From Gammaproteobacteria bacterium (GTDB taxonomy: Bacteria > Pseudomonadota > Gammaproteobacteria > UBA6186 > Azoamicaceae): a DNA stretch of 39,663 bases. Positions 1-9,315 of the stretch are shown here, piece after piece (the first letter of the stretch is position 1; each line of letters starts with the position of its first letter). Both the position numbers and the translations under genes were made by a program. The stretch covers positions 1 through 39,663 of the forward strand of contig JAUIIV010000010.1 of the NCBI GenBank assembly GCA_030431675.1, in the 5' to 3' direction. Under the pieces are notes generated by a model. It saw only the letters and a list, made by a program, of their open reading frames with translations, was not told the origin of the DNA and did no database searches.

Positions 1-96
1 CATGTGCTAGCAAAATTGCCAGATGCATCTTCACTCGCAGACATCGAAGCGCTAATGCCATACAACATCGATAAAGCACTGCTCACTCTCGATTAA
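1..96 (+). CDS. IS66-family transposase, C-terminal end (partial)
   Basis: An open frame enters from the left edge and stops with TAA at 94-96. The visible residues include VLAKLPDASSLADIEALMPY. This matches the C-terminal element of IS66 transposases (TnpC), where a pattern like VL..LP.A...EDIEALLPWN closes the protein; here the usual PWN reads PYN. The stop lies 31 bases inside the proposed end of the element, which is the expected layout. Only the tail is visible, so whether the transposase is intact cannot be judged. The family call rests on this short motif plus the terminal repeat beside it. Confidence 0.65.
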   Translation, partial: HVLAKLPDASSLADIEALMPYNIDKALLTLD

Positions 97-127
97 CTTG
101 TCAATACGGTTTTGATCGACCGCTTAC
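1..127 (+). mobile_element. Right end of an IS66-family insertion sequence
   Basis: The first 127 bases are the end of an insertion sequence that continues outside the window. They hold the last 31 codons of a transposase and then an end sequence. Read inward from base 127 on the minus strand, it begins GTAAGCGGTCGATC; a GTAAGCG start is typical of IS66-family terminal repeats. The boundary is fixed by the flanking gene: base 128 is exactly the last base of the Lys codon of a kinase HRDIK motif, after which homology stops. IS66 elements usually duplicate 8 bp of target, so bases 128-135 should recur on the unseen left side. Confidence 0.72.
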
Positions 128-925
128 CTTTATGTCGCGGTGTATGTAGCCTTTATCATGTAACCTCTGTATTTCTTCAGCAGCGGCGAGTAATACTTTT
201 ATGGGCTCTATTGCTGGACCCTTTAGTGCAGAGACCATAGCTGAATATCCATCAAGACCTTTTATTAGAGGCATCCTGAGATAGTGTTTGTCATTACTTC
301 CAAATAGGGAAGAGCCTATTACTTCATTGCCTATTAATTGATTGTTGTAAATCTCGGTTGTGATATCCTCTTCCGCACTAAAATCACTCCCCTGACGGTA
401 TGTTGCATAATTTCTTATCTTTAAGGCATAAGGCCGATTATCAGCAAAAGTGCTGCAAACTTTTACTGAGCCAAAACCACCCGCACCTAATTTTACTGGT
501 GACAATATTATTTTTTGTGGTAAATATATTACTGAGCGGCTAGGGCCTGCATATTTTCGTGATACTTTATGTAATTTTCCAAGATTCGTAATCGAAAATA
601 CTAGGCTATTTTGTAGCTTATAGTCGAAGTATCTTTTTGCTACAGGGTTATTTTGCCATTGAGTTTGATAGAGCTTAATATAATACTCATACTGTTCGAC
701 AGGTATATTCTTCTTTACTTCTAGCTTGTAATTACGCACTCTCGCGGCAATAGCAAGATCAATGTCTTGAATTAGGTTTAATGTTACTGCGTCTGATTTG
801 GCTAGCTTAAGGTCCTGTTCAATAAAATCTTCTATTCCCCCGATAATGTAGTTATCATGTAGGGATAACTCACTGCTATAATTCCCTTGGTACCATTCCT
901 TAATTACTCTATAAAGAAATTGCAT
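128..925 (-). pseudogene. Eukaryote-like Ser/Thr protein kinase, cut by IS66 insertion
   Basis: Starts at ATG 925 with a GAGG ribosome site nine bases upstream. Residues 1-135 form a domain I do not recognise, shared with the neighbouring kinase. The kinase domain begins near 145: Gly-rich loop LGAGGFGSV (146-154), the ALK lysine at about 169, and the catalytic-loop start HRDIK (262-266). Homology ends exactly after HRDIK, where the IS66 end begins; eight foreign codons then lead to a stop at 101-103. The DFG region, activation segment and whole C-lobe are missing here, presumably on the other side of the element. As it stands the product cannot be an active kinase. It lies about 180 bases downstream of its intact paralogue, on the same strand. 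Kinases of this kind in host-associated gammaproteobacteria are often injected effectors, but that is inference. Confidence 0.8.
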
Positions 926-1101
926 GTAAGCCTCACAATAAATCGTAATTATTCTTAAAGTGTTCTAGGTGAGATTATAAGTTGTTATGTTAACAAATGA
1001 TATGGGTGCATGCGTAAAAGTTTTTCACTATGTTAATAATTGTGGGGTGCTCTCTGAAGTGCTTGTATAGTCACTAATATCCTTATTGTATAGCATTTGT
1101 A

Positions 1102-2427
1102 CTATGCCATATGTGGCTGTGGAGAATTTCTTTCGATGTTCGGCGCCACTGTGCAAGCAGGCGCTGCTTGTGTGTTGGCATCATCGTGGGCATGATATAT
1201 AGAGTTTAAGAGGATGCCTGCGTCGCGTAGAAATGACGCAAGATTTTCATCTCTTTGAGGAGCAGGGTTCATATAATGCGTAATGGTGTTTATGATTAGA
1301 GTAATTACAGTTCTATCTTTATCAGATATAGACTGTCCTTGATAATGTTGATGGAATAATCTGTATGCGCATTCGCATATCACTGCGAATGCGTATAAAT
1401 CAGTTTTTTTGCTATATTCATACTTGCCATCTTTCATATCTTGTTTTTCTAGAAATCCAGTCGTACCTAATATAACTGATTCTTTTACGCTACCGGAAGA
1501 ATGGTCAACTTTTTTAACCCACTGTAGATCAACTAGTTCACTTATGTAAGTCGAACTAAATGTTCCACCTGCAGGTAATTTATGCTTTCTGCACACGATG
1601 TTTTGTGGCTTTATATCGCGATGTATAAATCCCTTTGCATGCAATTCGTTAATTGCAAGTGCCATGCTATATAAAATCTTTAATAATTCTAATGGTTCTC
1701 CATTGGTTGCTTGCATCGCTTTGCAGCCATCAACTCCTGGAACAAGTCTCATAGCAAGATAATGTTTATACCCTGGAACTTGTAATTCAGTTGTTTTTAC
1801 TGTTAATCCTAAATCACGATGATTGTTTGCTTCCTCTTTAATACCTTCTATTTTTAATTTTCTTGCCTCTTTGTTTCTAGGTAGCAAACATTTTTTAATG
1901 GCAACTTCTTCTTGCGTGCCATAAATACTTGCAGATTTTACTGATCCATAGCTGCCACTACCTAATTTCCTTCCATCCATCCTAATCTTAATTCTCTCAT
2001 CATTATCGTCTGTTTCAGAAAGGTATATTATAGAGGAGCTAGGACCTTTCATGTGTTTAGATATTTTTAATAGTTCTCCATAAGGATTGATGTAGAATAC
2101 GAGGCCTTTGTTTGCTTTAAACTTAAAGTATTTGCTTGCTACTGGATCTGATTGCCATAAAAATCTGTAACTGTATATAATGTGGAAATATATAAACTTT
2201 ACGGTATTTTGCGAGATTTGGTCAGTTTCTTGCTGAATTTTTTTGTGTCTTGATAGCTGCCTTCTAATTTTTTCATCAATCTTGGTAATTAGATCAATTG
2301 TACTTTGAGGCGCACCTATTAGTTTAAGATCATAGTCTAAGAACTCCTCGATTGTAACAATTGTCTTGATGTCATTTGCTAGAGAACGTTTCTGAGCTAT
2401 ATTTTTTTTTGTGCAATTCGTTGGCAT
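1102..2427 (-). CDS. Eukaryote-like Ser/Thr protein kinase with novel N-terminal domain
   Basis: A 441-residue protein. Residues 20-140 are similar to the N-terminus of the disrupted neighbour, with shared patterns such as W...PVA..YF.FK and KGPS.S.IYL, and match no domain I know. The kinase domain follows: Gly-rich loop LGSGSYGSV (155-163), VAIKK with the ATP-anchoring Lys near 178, and HRDIKPQNIV (269-278) with catalytic Asp and Asn intact. The metal-binding DFG is replaced by DLQ (300-302), keeping the Asp, and the APE-like end of the activation segment reads GTTGFLEKQ (321-329). KTDLYAFAV (341-349) matches the conserved helix F. There is no signal peptide or membrane segment. The ribosome site is weak. 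The retained Lys, Asp, Asn and Asp suggest possible activity despite the altered DFG. A host-directed role is inference. Confidence 0.85.
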   Translation of the reverse strand: MPTNCTKKNIAQKRSLANDIKTIVTIEEFLDYDLKLIGAPQSTIDLITKIDEKIRRQLSRHKKIQQETDQISQNTVKFIYFHIIYSYRFLWQSDPVASKYFKFKANKGLVFYINPYGELLKISKHMKGPSSSIIYLSETDDNDERIKIRMDGRKLGSGSYGSVKSASIYGTQEEVAIKKCLLPRNKEARKLKIEGIKEEANNHRDLGLTVKTTELQVPGYKHYLAMRLVPGVDGCKAMQATNGEPLELLKILYSMALAINELHAKGFIHRDIKPQNIVCRKHKLPAGGTFSSTYISELVDLQWVKKVDHSSGSVKESVILGTTGFLEKQDMKDGKYEYSKKTDLYAFAVICECAYRLFHQHYQGQSISDKDRTVITLIINTITHYMNPAPQRDENLASFLRDAGILLNSIYHAHDDANTQAAPACTVAPNIERNSPQPHMA

Positions 2428-2541
2428 ACTGGTTATGCTCTTATATATACAGTTATTATTAGGAATTTAGCTAGATCGTATCTTATGCGGCGTATGTATG
2501 CAAGACATTAAAGCGAGAAATGGCTGTAATAAATAGGAAGT

Positions 2542-3120
2542 TTAGCAGTCGGTGGGTGGCGCGCGGTTAATCCATACGTTTTCAAGGTAGCAGGTGCACC
2601 CAGTTAAGTACTCTGGGAGAATATCTTCATACGCAACTCCAGCCCCACCCCAGCTTCCACAGGCCTTTTGTACTATCCCATTGCCAGTATCCCAGGCAAC
2701 ATACCTAATCATTCCTTGCGCCGCATTACTGGTGCTAGTAGGTGGTGCGGTATACCCTGAGATCCCCTCTAATCCAGATAAGTTTGCTTGTATACGCAAT
2801 AATTTGACATCTGTGTTATTGCTTGCTTCGTGGGCATCATGGCGCATATTAACTACATTCTGGGTATTTATAGCGACATTTCCCGCCCCATCTATGAAAG
2901 TGAAACCATTCCAGGTGACTGATGTTGGGAATTCACCGTTTAATTCTCGCTGTAATATAGCTTCGTCCGCCAAGCTTTTTATGATGGTCATAGCCTCATT
3001 AATCTGGGCTCTTATTACATATTTCTTGTACTGTGGAACAGCAACTGCAGCTAAAAGCGCGACTATTGCAATTACAACCATTAACTCAATAAGAGAGAAA
3101 GCCTTGTTGGTGTACAACAT
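2542..3120 (-). CDS. Type IV pilin / pseudopilin
   Basis: A 192-residue prepilin. It starts with a six-residue basic leader, then A|FSLIELMVVIAIVALL, the class III signal cut by prepilin peptidase PilD and methylated at the new Phe1. Ala replaces the usual Gly at -1, and Glu5 needed for assembly is present. The hydrophobic helix continues to about residue 35 (VAVPQYKKYVIRAQ). The C-terminal part has several cysteines (CGSWGG, TGCTCYLE and a final C) that could form the usual D-loop disulfide. It stands alone, with no other pilus gene nearby. It could be a major pilin (PilA/PilE) or a minor one; the sequence alone does not decide. Confidence 0.85.
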   Translation of the reverse strand: MLYTNKAFSLIELMVVIAIVALLAAVAVPQYKKYVIRAQINEAMTIIKSLADEAILQRELNGEFPTSVTWNGFTFIDGAGNVAINTQNVVNMRHDAHEASNNTDVKLLRIQANLSGLEGISGYTAPPTSTSNAAQGMIRYVAWDTGNGIVQKACGSWGGAGVAYEDILPEYLTGCTCYLENVWINRAPPTDC

Positions 3121-3230
3121 AATTTGCCATGCTAGATAAAACTCACTTTATACTGTGACAAATTATAGGATGCCAGCGGAAAATGTGGTGGGAAAACTCG
3201 ACTACTTATGTATATACAACATTCTTTTGT

Positions 3231-4370
3231 CTATCTTGCTAAGTCAAAGTTCAGGGCGTACTTATTGTCACTTTCCACTAGTAATTGATTATTTACTGAC
3301 TCTTGGAATAGGCTAACGATACTATTTGTAATATCGGCAAGAACCTCATGAGGAGGGCGAGGGTCAACTTGTCCTACCGGGCTTGAGCGATATATTTCGA
3401 AGCTTAGATATGATAGTAAAGACTCACTAAATGTCTTAGGAAATTCTAAGTTCAATTCTGCACCTGCCGCTATTTCATCAGTTACATTTGCTGCATGTTC
3501 TACAAGAACTTTGGGATTTAAAAAACTTGCAAGTTGTACGTTGCTATCCCATACAGAGCGGCGAATGTTCTTAGCTGAAAATGTGAAGTGTTCTTGCGAG
3601 AACTTCTTGTCAATAATGCGCGCTTTATCTACTGCCAAATCAACTTCTAAATTACCAACTTGGTGATTACCGTTAGCATTTTCACTTAAGACGCAACGCT
3701 TTATTTTTATTAGTTCTACATTCTGGCGTGAGAATTTTAATTCTTTAAGGCTTGCTTTGCCTTTTATCTTAAAGTCATCATCATTGATGATCCCGTCACG
3801 CTGTATATTAAACTCGGATATTTCTAGAGCCCACTGATTATTCGCTAGGCTAAAACTTGGGATGTTAAGCATGCCATTCAATTTACTTAATGCTAGGTCA
3901 TGTTTGAACTCACCCAGAATAGGTTCCCATGCAACTTTAAATCCGCTCGGTGCTTCATCATACACTCTATCGACACTTAAGAAAGAAACTACTTGACTGT
4001 CAAAGTTCACAATAGAAGTTATGGTTAACTTTTTGCTTAACAATTTATCTTGAGGGTGTGCGTGTATTCTGCTAGCTGCAAAGCGTACTTTTGTCCCTGC
4101 AGGTGTTTTGGCAAATACTATTGGACCATGTGCAATACTTAAATTGAGAGTCATGCTGCTTGTAGCGCTAGAATCTACATAAGCTAGATTAGCTGTGGAT
4201 GATAAGAAACCACGCTTATAATCAATTAGACTCACAGTAAAGCTATCGTTGTTGTTTAGCTGTTTAACCGCGCTATATAACAAATGCTCAGCGAATAACC
4301 CAGAAAGATAGAAACTTCCCGCAAGGGCAACACTAACCAAACTTAGTACAACAACTGATTTTTTTTGCAA
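3231..4370 (-). CDS. DUF945 family protein (YdgA-like)
   Basis: A 379-residue protein of the DUF945/YdgA family, whose members are envelope proteins of poorly known function. The N-terminus has a basic start and a hydrophobic segment (residues 6-25, VVVLSLVSVALAGSFYLSG) acting as signal or anchor. The family features that follow include LIDYKRGFLSSTANL near residue 48 and the two-strand repeats of the body. The start is a TTG at 4368-4370, not ATG, backed by a strong GGGGTGAG ribosome site just upstream. It is divergent from dnaE with a 47-base spacer. It reads as a single full-length gene with no obvious defect. Confidence 0.75.
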   Translation of the reverse strand: MQKKSVVVLSLVSVALAGSFYLSGLFAEHLLYSAVKQLNNNDSFTVSLIDYKRGFLSSTANLAYVDSSATSSMTLNLSIAHGPIVFAKTPAGTKVRFAASRIHAHPQDKLLSKKLTITSIVNFDSQVVSFLSVDRVYDEAPSGFKVAWEPILGEFKHDLALSKLNGMLNIPSFSLANNQWALEISEFNIQRDGIINDDDFKIKGKASLKELKFSRQNVELIKIKRCVLSENANGNHQVGNLEVDLAVDKARIIDKKFSQEHFTFSAKNIRRSVWDSNVQLASFLNPKVLVEHAANVTDEIAAGAELNLEFPKTFSESLLSYLSFEIYRSSPVGQVDPRPPHEVLADITNSIVSLFQESVNNQLLVESDNKYALNFDLAR

Positions 4371-4407
4371 GACTCACCCCTTGTTAGTTATGACAGCGCT
4401 AGGTTAG

Positions 4408-4413
4408 TATAAT
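4408..4413 (+). promoter_or_regulatory. Perfect -10 hexamer (TATAAT) four bases before the dnaE ATG
   Basis: TATAAT ends four bases before the dnaE start codon. No ribosome site is visible between it and the ATG, and no good -35 lies at 16-18 bases. If used, it would give a leaderless or nearly leaderless dnaE mRNA. Chance occurrence in AT-rich DNA is quite possible. Confidence 0.3.
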
Positions 4414-4417
4414 ATCC

Positions 4418-7400
4418 ATGCCTAGTAATTTTGTCCACTTACAGTGCCACAGCGAATACTCCCTGATTGATGGGATTTTAAGAATCAAACCTCTTTTGCA
4501 GAGGGCTGCAGACCTGGAGATGCCTGCTGTTGCACTAACAGATGTTAATAACCTGTTTGGTTTAGTGAAGTTCTATAGAGCGGCGCTTAAGTCAGGCGTA
4601 AAACCTATTGTTGGCTGTGAATTACAAGTTAGTGATTCCGAGCACCCAGAAACAATTTGTTCGGTTTTGCTTTATTGCCAGAATCATAAAGGTTACAACA
4701 ACCTTACCAGAATAATAACCAATAGTTATTTGTACGGGCAGTATTCAGGCAAACCTTTAGTTGCTGAGAAGTGGTTACAAGATCATAATAGTGACTTAAT
4801 TATGGTGATTAATCCTAAAGACTCACAGGGAGAGGTTGGGAGGTTTGTTGACCGCATCTATAAGACTTTTAATCAACGTTTATATCTAGGTTTAACAAGA
4901 ATAGCAGAGCCACAAGAAGAAGAACTAAACAATAAGACCTTAGGTCTAGCCACAAAGTATCAGTTACCAGTTGTTGCGTTAAATGGGGTATGTTTTTTAC
5001 AGCCAAGCGATTTTGAAGCTCATGAAGCACGTATTTGTATTCATGATGGGGTAACACTAGATGATGCCAGAAGACAGCGGAAACATACTAGACAACAATT
5101 TTTGCGCTCAGCACAAGAAATGGAGCAGCTATTTACTGATGTGCCTTCTGCTATAGAGAATACTGTTGAAATAGCAAAACGCTGTAATCTAATTTTGGAA
5201 TTAGATAAAGTACATTTGCCTAACTTCCCAGTACCGCAGCAAGAAACTCCAGAGAAATTATTAATTAAACAAGCGCATGCAGGCTTGCGTGATCGCATGG
5301 CAGAGCCAAGTGATAAATATCTAAAGCGTTTAGAATTAGAGTTAGAAGTTATTAACAATATGGGATTTGCCAGTTACTTCCTTATAGTTGCTGACTTCAT
5401 AGCTTGGTCTATTGCTAATGATGTACCAGTAGGACCTGGGCGTGGCTCAGGCGCAGGATCCCTTGTCGCTTATTCTTTAAAGATCACAAATCTTGACCCA
5501 TTGCAGTATGATTTGCTATTCGAACGTTTTCTAAATCCAGAGCGGGTATCTATGCCTGACTTTGATATAGATTTTTGTATGGAAGGGCGTGATCGCGTTA
5601 TAGAATATGTGGCAGAAAAGTATGGTCGTGATCATGTGTCACAAATCATTACTTATGGAACTATGGCAGCTCGCGCTGTCATTCGTGATGTTGGTAGGGT
5701 TTTAGGCCATCCATATGGGTTTGTTGATAAAATTGCAAAGCTTGTGCCGACTGAGATAGGAATTACTCTAGATAAGGCTTTAGAGCAGGAAGAGGCATTA
5801 AAAGATTTATATAGCCAAGAAGAGGAAGTTCGTACGTTAATTGATCTTGCAAAAAAACTTGAAGGTATCACGCGAAATGTTGGTAAACATGCCGGTGGTG
5901 TAGTGATTGCCCCTGATCAGCTAATAAACTTTACGCCGCTATATTGTGAGGATGGAGAAGCGCAAACAATAACGCAATTTGATAAAGATGATGTTGAAAG
6001 TATAGGCCTGGTGAAGTTTGACTTCTTGGGCTTGCGTACGTTGACCATTATTAATTGGGCTGTACGTATGATTCGTGAAAGAAATCTCAATGCAGGAGAT
6101 GCGGACTTAGATATTGCTCATATTCCTCTTGATGACCCGAAGACTTTTGCACTGCTACAAGATGTAAATACCACGGCTATCTTCCAGTTAGAGTCACGTG
6201 GCATGAAAGACTTAATCAGACGCATGAAGCCAGACTGTTTTGAAGATATAGTAGCTTTAGTAGCTTTGTTTCGCCCTGGACCTTTGCAATCAGGCATGGT
6301 CGATGACTTTATTGATCGTAAGCTAGGAAAAGCAGCTATAGAGTATCCACATCCTGATCTAGAGCCAATTCTTAAGCCTACATATGGTGTTATCTTATAC
6401 CAAGAGCAGGTAATGCAGATAGCGCAAGTTTTAGCAGGGTATACACTTGGCGCCGCGGATTTATTACGACGTGCGATGGGTAAGAAAAAACCAGAAGAGA
6501 TGGCGCGCCAACGAGAAATATTTACCCAAGGTGCGGTAGAGCGTGGAGTAGAATTAGATACCGCCACGTATATTTTTGACTTAATGGAAAAATTTGCTGG
6601 TTATGGTTTTAACAAATCACATTCTGCCGCATATGCTCTGGTATCCTACCAAACTGCGTGGTTAAAAGCCCACTATCCAGCAGAATTTATGGCTGCAGTG
6701 TTGTCTGCAGATATGACTCACACAGATAAAGTGGTTATGTTTGTAGAGGATTGCCAAGAACATAATATAAAAATGGTATCTCCAGATATAAACCATAGTA
6801 TTTATAAATTTTCTGTTGATCCTAAGAATAGAATTATTTATGGATTAGGGGCGGTCAAGGGAGTTGGTGAGAGTGCTCTAGAGAACATTATTAGTGCCAG
6901 AGAACACGATGGAAAATATAAAGATCTATTTGACTTATGTAGGAGAATAGATCCGCGTAAAGTAACACGGCGTGTACTTGAGTCTTTAATTAATTGTGGT
7001 GCCTTGGACTGTTTTGGGATTGAGCGTGGGACATTGTTTGGCAATCTTGCAAATGCTTTACAGGCAGCAGATCAGTTTCATAAAGATTTAATGCGTGGAC
7101 AGACAGACTTGTTCGGCGATGTTGAGCATGATGTTACTATGCAAGAATTTCCAGATTGGAGTGATAAAGTACGTTTGGCTGGAGAGAAATCTACTTTAGG
7201 ATTGTATTTATCAGGCCATCCCTACGAGCAGTATGCAGAAGAATTGTCTAATATTATTACCCATAGAATAAGTGAATTGCATCCGGGCAAGCGTGGGGAT
7301 AAACAAGTTATTGCTGGGATAGTAACTGCAATGCGGACTATGATCACTAAACGCGGTGATAAAATGGCATTTGTTACTATAGAAGATAAAACTAGCAAAC

Positions 7401-7810
7401 AAGAGGTCGCAATCTTCTCTGATATTTATATGGATGTGCGTGAATTGCTTAAAAAAGACCATTTGTTAGTTATACAAGGTGAAGCAAAACCTGACGATTA
7501 TACCGGTGGGGTGCGTGTGCGCGCGCTGAACATCATGGATTTAGAGATGGCAAGAGGAATCTATGCTAAATCATTACGTCTAGAGGTTGAAGCTGGTAAT
7601 GATTCGGATTCTAATTTTGTAGAAAAACTGCAACAAGCTTTAGCTCCACATGTACCTGGCAAATGTTATGTGCAACTTTTATATAGCAATAAACACTCAC
7701 GTGCTGAGTTAGAACTTGGCGATAAGTGGTTGGTACAACCAAATGATGAGTTGTTAGATAAGCTTGCAGAGTTGCCTGTAGAACAAGTAAACGTGGAAGT
7801 TTGTTATTAA
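4418..7810 (+). CDS. dnaE: DNA polymerase III alpha subunit
   Basis: The replicative polymerase catalytic subunit, 1130 residues (E. coli 1160). The N-terminal PHP domain starts at once (FVHLQCHSEYSLIDG). The polymerase core contains the conserved GPGRGSGAGSLVAYSL and the catalytic aspartates in PDFDIDF at about residues 381 and 383, with the third at about 535 (VKFDFLGLRTL), spaced as in E. coli D401/D403/D555. The helix-hairpin-helix region (GLGAVKGVGE) and an OB-fold (VIAGIVTAMRTMITKRGDK) follow, with a degenerate C-terminal tail. ATG 4418 gives the family's usual N-terminus. No clear Shine-Dalgarno sequence precedes it. It is a stand-alone gene, divergent from the DUF945 gene and followed by degP. 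Confidence 0.98.
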   Translation: MPSNFVHLQCHSEYSLIDGILRIKPLLQRAADLEMPAVALTDVNNLFGLVKFYRAALKSGVKPIVGCELQVSDSEHPETICSVLLYCQNHKGYNNLTRIITNSYLYGQYSGKPLVAEKWLQDHNSDLIMVINPKDSQGEVGRFVDRIYKTFNQRLYLGLTRIAEPQEEELNNKTLGLATKYQLPVVALNGVCFLQPSDFEAHEARICIHDGVTLDDARRQRKHTRQQFLRSAQEMEQLFTDVPSAIENTVEIAKRCNLILELDKVHLPNFPVPQQETPEKLLIKQAHAGLRDRMAEPSDKYLKRLELELEVINNMGFASYFLIVADFIAWSIANDVPVGPGRGSGAGSLVAYSLKITNLDPLQYDLLFERFLNPERVSMPDFDIDFCMEGRDRVIEYVAEKYGRDHVSQIITYGTMAARAVIRDVGRVLGHPYGFVDKIAKLVPTEIGITLDKALEQEEALKDLYSQEEEVRTLIDLAKKLEGITRNVGKHAGGVVIAPDQLINFTPLYCEDGEAQTITQFDKDDVESIGLVKFDFLGLRTLTIINWAVRMIRERNLNAGDADLDIAHIPLDDPKTFALLQDVNTTAIFQLESRGMKDLIRRMKPDCFEDIVALVALFRPGPLQSGMVDDFIDRKLGKAAIEYPHPDLEPILKPTYGVILYQEQVMQIAQVLAGYTLGAADLLRRAMGKKKPEEMARQREIFTQGAVERGVELDTATYIFDLMEKFAGYGFNKSHSAAYALVSYQTAWLKAHYPAEFMAAVLSADMTHTDKVVMFVEDCQEHNIKMVSPDINHSIYKFSVDPKNRIIYGLGAVKGVGESALENIISAREHDGKYKDLFDLCRRIDPRKVTRRVLESLINCGALDCFGIERGTLFGNLANALQAADQFHKDLMRGQTDLFGDVEHDVTMQEFPDWSDKVRLAGEKSTLGLYLSGHPYEQYAEELSNIITHRISELHPGKRGDKQVIAGIVTAMRTMITKRGDKMAFVTIEDKTSKQEVAIFSDIYMDVRELLKKDHLLVIQGEAKPDDYTGGVRVRALNIMDLEMARGIYAKSLRLEVEAGNDSDSNFVEKLQQALAPHVPGKCYVQLLYSNKHSRAELELGDKWLVQPNDELLDKLAELPVEQVNVEVCY

Positions 7811-7832
7811 GTAAACTACTGTGGGCTTGAAT

Positions 7833-7862
7833 TTGATAATATGCGCCCACATGTTCTATTAT
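7833..7862 (+). promoter_or_regulatory. Likely promoter of the DegP gene
   Basis: TTGATA (7833-7838), an 18-base spacer and TATTAT (7857-7862) lie 31 bases before the degP start codon. The spacer also contains the right arm of a GTGGGC/GCCCAC inverted repeat (7821-7826 and 7845-7850) that straddles the -35 box and could be a weak terminator for dnaE or an operator. Confidence 0.5.
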
Positions 7863-7893
7863 AAGCACACTTAAAAATTTCCCAGAGGGTATT

Positions 7894-9315
7894 ATGCGTA
7901 AGAAAGAGTTGCTTAAGCAGTATTTATTTTCTTCTACAGTCTTGATAGCCGGACTAGCATTTCTACTTTCTCCCAATATACGTGCCACAGAAGAGCCTGC
8001 TATTACAAATCTGAAGCAAACAGGAAAGGCCTTTGCTAAGATAGCGCGTGATGTATCTCCAGCAGTAGTCAATATTCAGTTAGAAATAAACCCAACAACA
8101 TCTGATATGGAGATGGGCGACCCCTTTGGTATTTCTCCTTTTAGAGCCCCACCTAGTAGTTCTCAGCGTATTTTTGCCCAAGGAAGTGGTTTTATTATCA
8201 GTAATGATGGATACATAGTTACCAATAACCATGTAGTAGAGAATGCGGCAAAGATCACTGTTAAGTTATATGATGAGACAGAGTATGAAGCTATAGTTGT
8301 GGGTACTGATCCGCAATCCGACGTAGCAGTAATTAAAATACCAGCTAAAAATTTACCGACTGTTAAGTTGGGTGACTCTGATAAGGTAGAGGTTGGTGAA
8401 TGGGTAGTTGCGATGGGTAATCCACTAGGTTTATCCCACTCGTTATCGGCAGGCATTATAAGTGCAGTAGGGCGTAATAGTATGGGCTTAGCTGATTACG
8501 AAAGTTTTATTCAAACTGATGCCGCAATTAATGTAGGGAATTCTGGTGGGCCGCTAATAAATCTGGAAGGTAATGTGATAGGTATAAATACCGCGATTGC
8601 AAGCCGTACAGGCGGTTATATGGGTATAGGTTTTGCGATACCAATTAACATGGCAAAAACTATCATTGATCAATTGATGCTAGACGGTAAAGTTGTGCGC
8701 GGCTTTTTGGGTGTTAAGATTCAACCCTTGACTCAAGATTTAGCAGATAGCTTTGGGGTTAGCAATAAGAACGGCATCCTAGTTGCAGAAGCTATGCCTG
8801 ACTCTCCAGCCAGCAAGGCAGGTCTACAACAAGGTGATGTAATAATCAGTCTTGATGGAAAAGATGTAAAGAATGTTGGTAAGTTCCGCAATGACATTGC
8901 AGCGATGGCTCCAGGTAGTAAGCATAAGTTATCTGTGGTGCGTAAAGGTAAAACTATTACTGTACCAATAACTGTAGGTAATTTGGATGCCACGACTGTA
9001 AGTGTTGCAAGTGCAAATGATAGTCAAGCAACCTCAGTGAAAAAACTAGGGCTTACGGTACAAAATATAACTCCTGATATAGCTGGCAAGATATCGATTG
9101 AGCCTGGTAATGGCGTTGTTATTACAGATGTAGATCCAAGCTCGATTGCCCAATTATCACGTTTAGGGCGAGGCATGGTAATTCTGGAAGTAAATGGCGA
9201 ACGGATAAATTCTGTACAGCAATTCCAAGACTTGGTTGAAAAAACTACTAAACCGCTACGCTTATTGATGCAATACCAAAGCAATATGTGGTACGTGGTA
9301 CTTAGTCTAGATTGA
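7894..9315 (+). CDS. degP: DegP/HtrA (MucD-like) periplasmic serine protease
   Basis: A periplasmic protease and chaperone that degrades misfolded envelope proteins, 473 residues. A signal peptide (basic start, then LIAGLAFLLSP, cut near residue 30) leads into the trypsin-like domain. The catalytic triad is visible: His113 in TNNHVVENA, Asp143 in SDVAVIKI, Ser217 in NVGNSGGPL. Two PDZ domains follow at about 255-365 (GFLGVKIQPL... SPASKAGLQQGDVI) and 385-470 (LGLTVQNITP... SIAQLSRLGRGMVI). The length and short activation loop fit MucD/DegQ-type members rather than E. coli DegP with its long Q-linker. ATG 7894 has an AGAGGG ribosome site. The gene appears monocistronic. Confidence 0.95.
   Translation: MRKKELLKQYLFSSTVLIAGLAFLLSPNIRATEEPAITNLKQTGKAFAKIARDVSPAVVNIQLEINPTTSDMEMGDPFGISPFRAPPSSSQRIFAQGSGFIISNDGYIVTNNHVVENAAKITVKLYDETEYEAIVVGTDPQSDVAVIKIPAKNLPTVKLGDSDKVEVGEWVVAMGNPLGLSHSLSAGIISAVGRNSMGLADYESFIQTDAAINVGNSGGPLINLEGNVIGINTAIASRTGGYMGIGFAIPINMAKTIIDQLMLDGKVVRGFLGVKIQPLTQDLADSFGVSNKNGILVAEAMPDSPASKAGLQQGDVIISLDGKDVKNVGKFRNDIAAMAPGSKHKLSVVRKGKTITVPITVGNLDATTVSVASANDSQATSVKKLGLTVQNITPDIAGKISIEPGNGVVITDVDPSSIAQLSRLGRGMVILEVNGERINSVQQFQDLVEKTTKPLRLLMQYQSNMWYVVLSLD

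Noticed and set aside
2594..3139. A 181-codon open frame opposite the pilin gene
   Set aside because: It is the antisense shadow of a gene with a clear prepilin signal; the translation has no coherent pattern.
4869..7462. Several antisense frames inside dnaE, including one of 149 codons
   Set aside because: Opposite to a highly conserved enzyme; they look like codon-structure shadows with Ser/Cys-rich translations.
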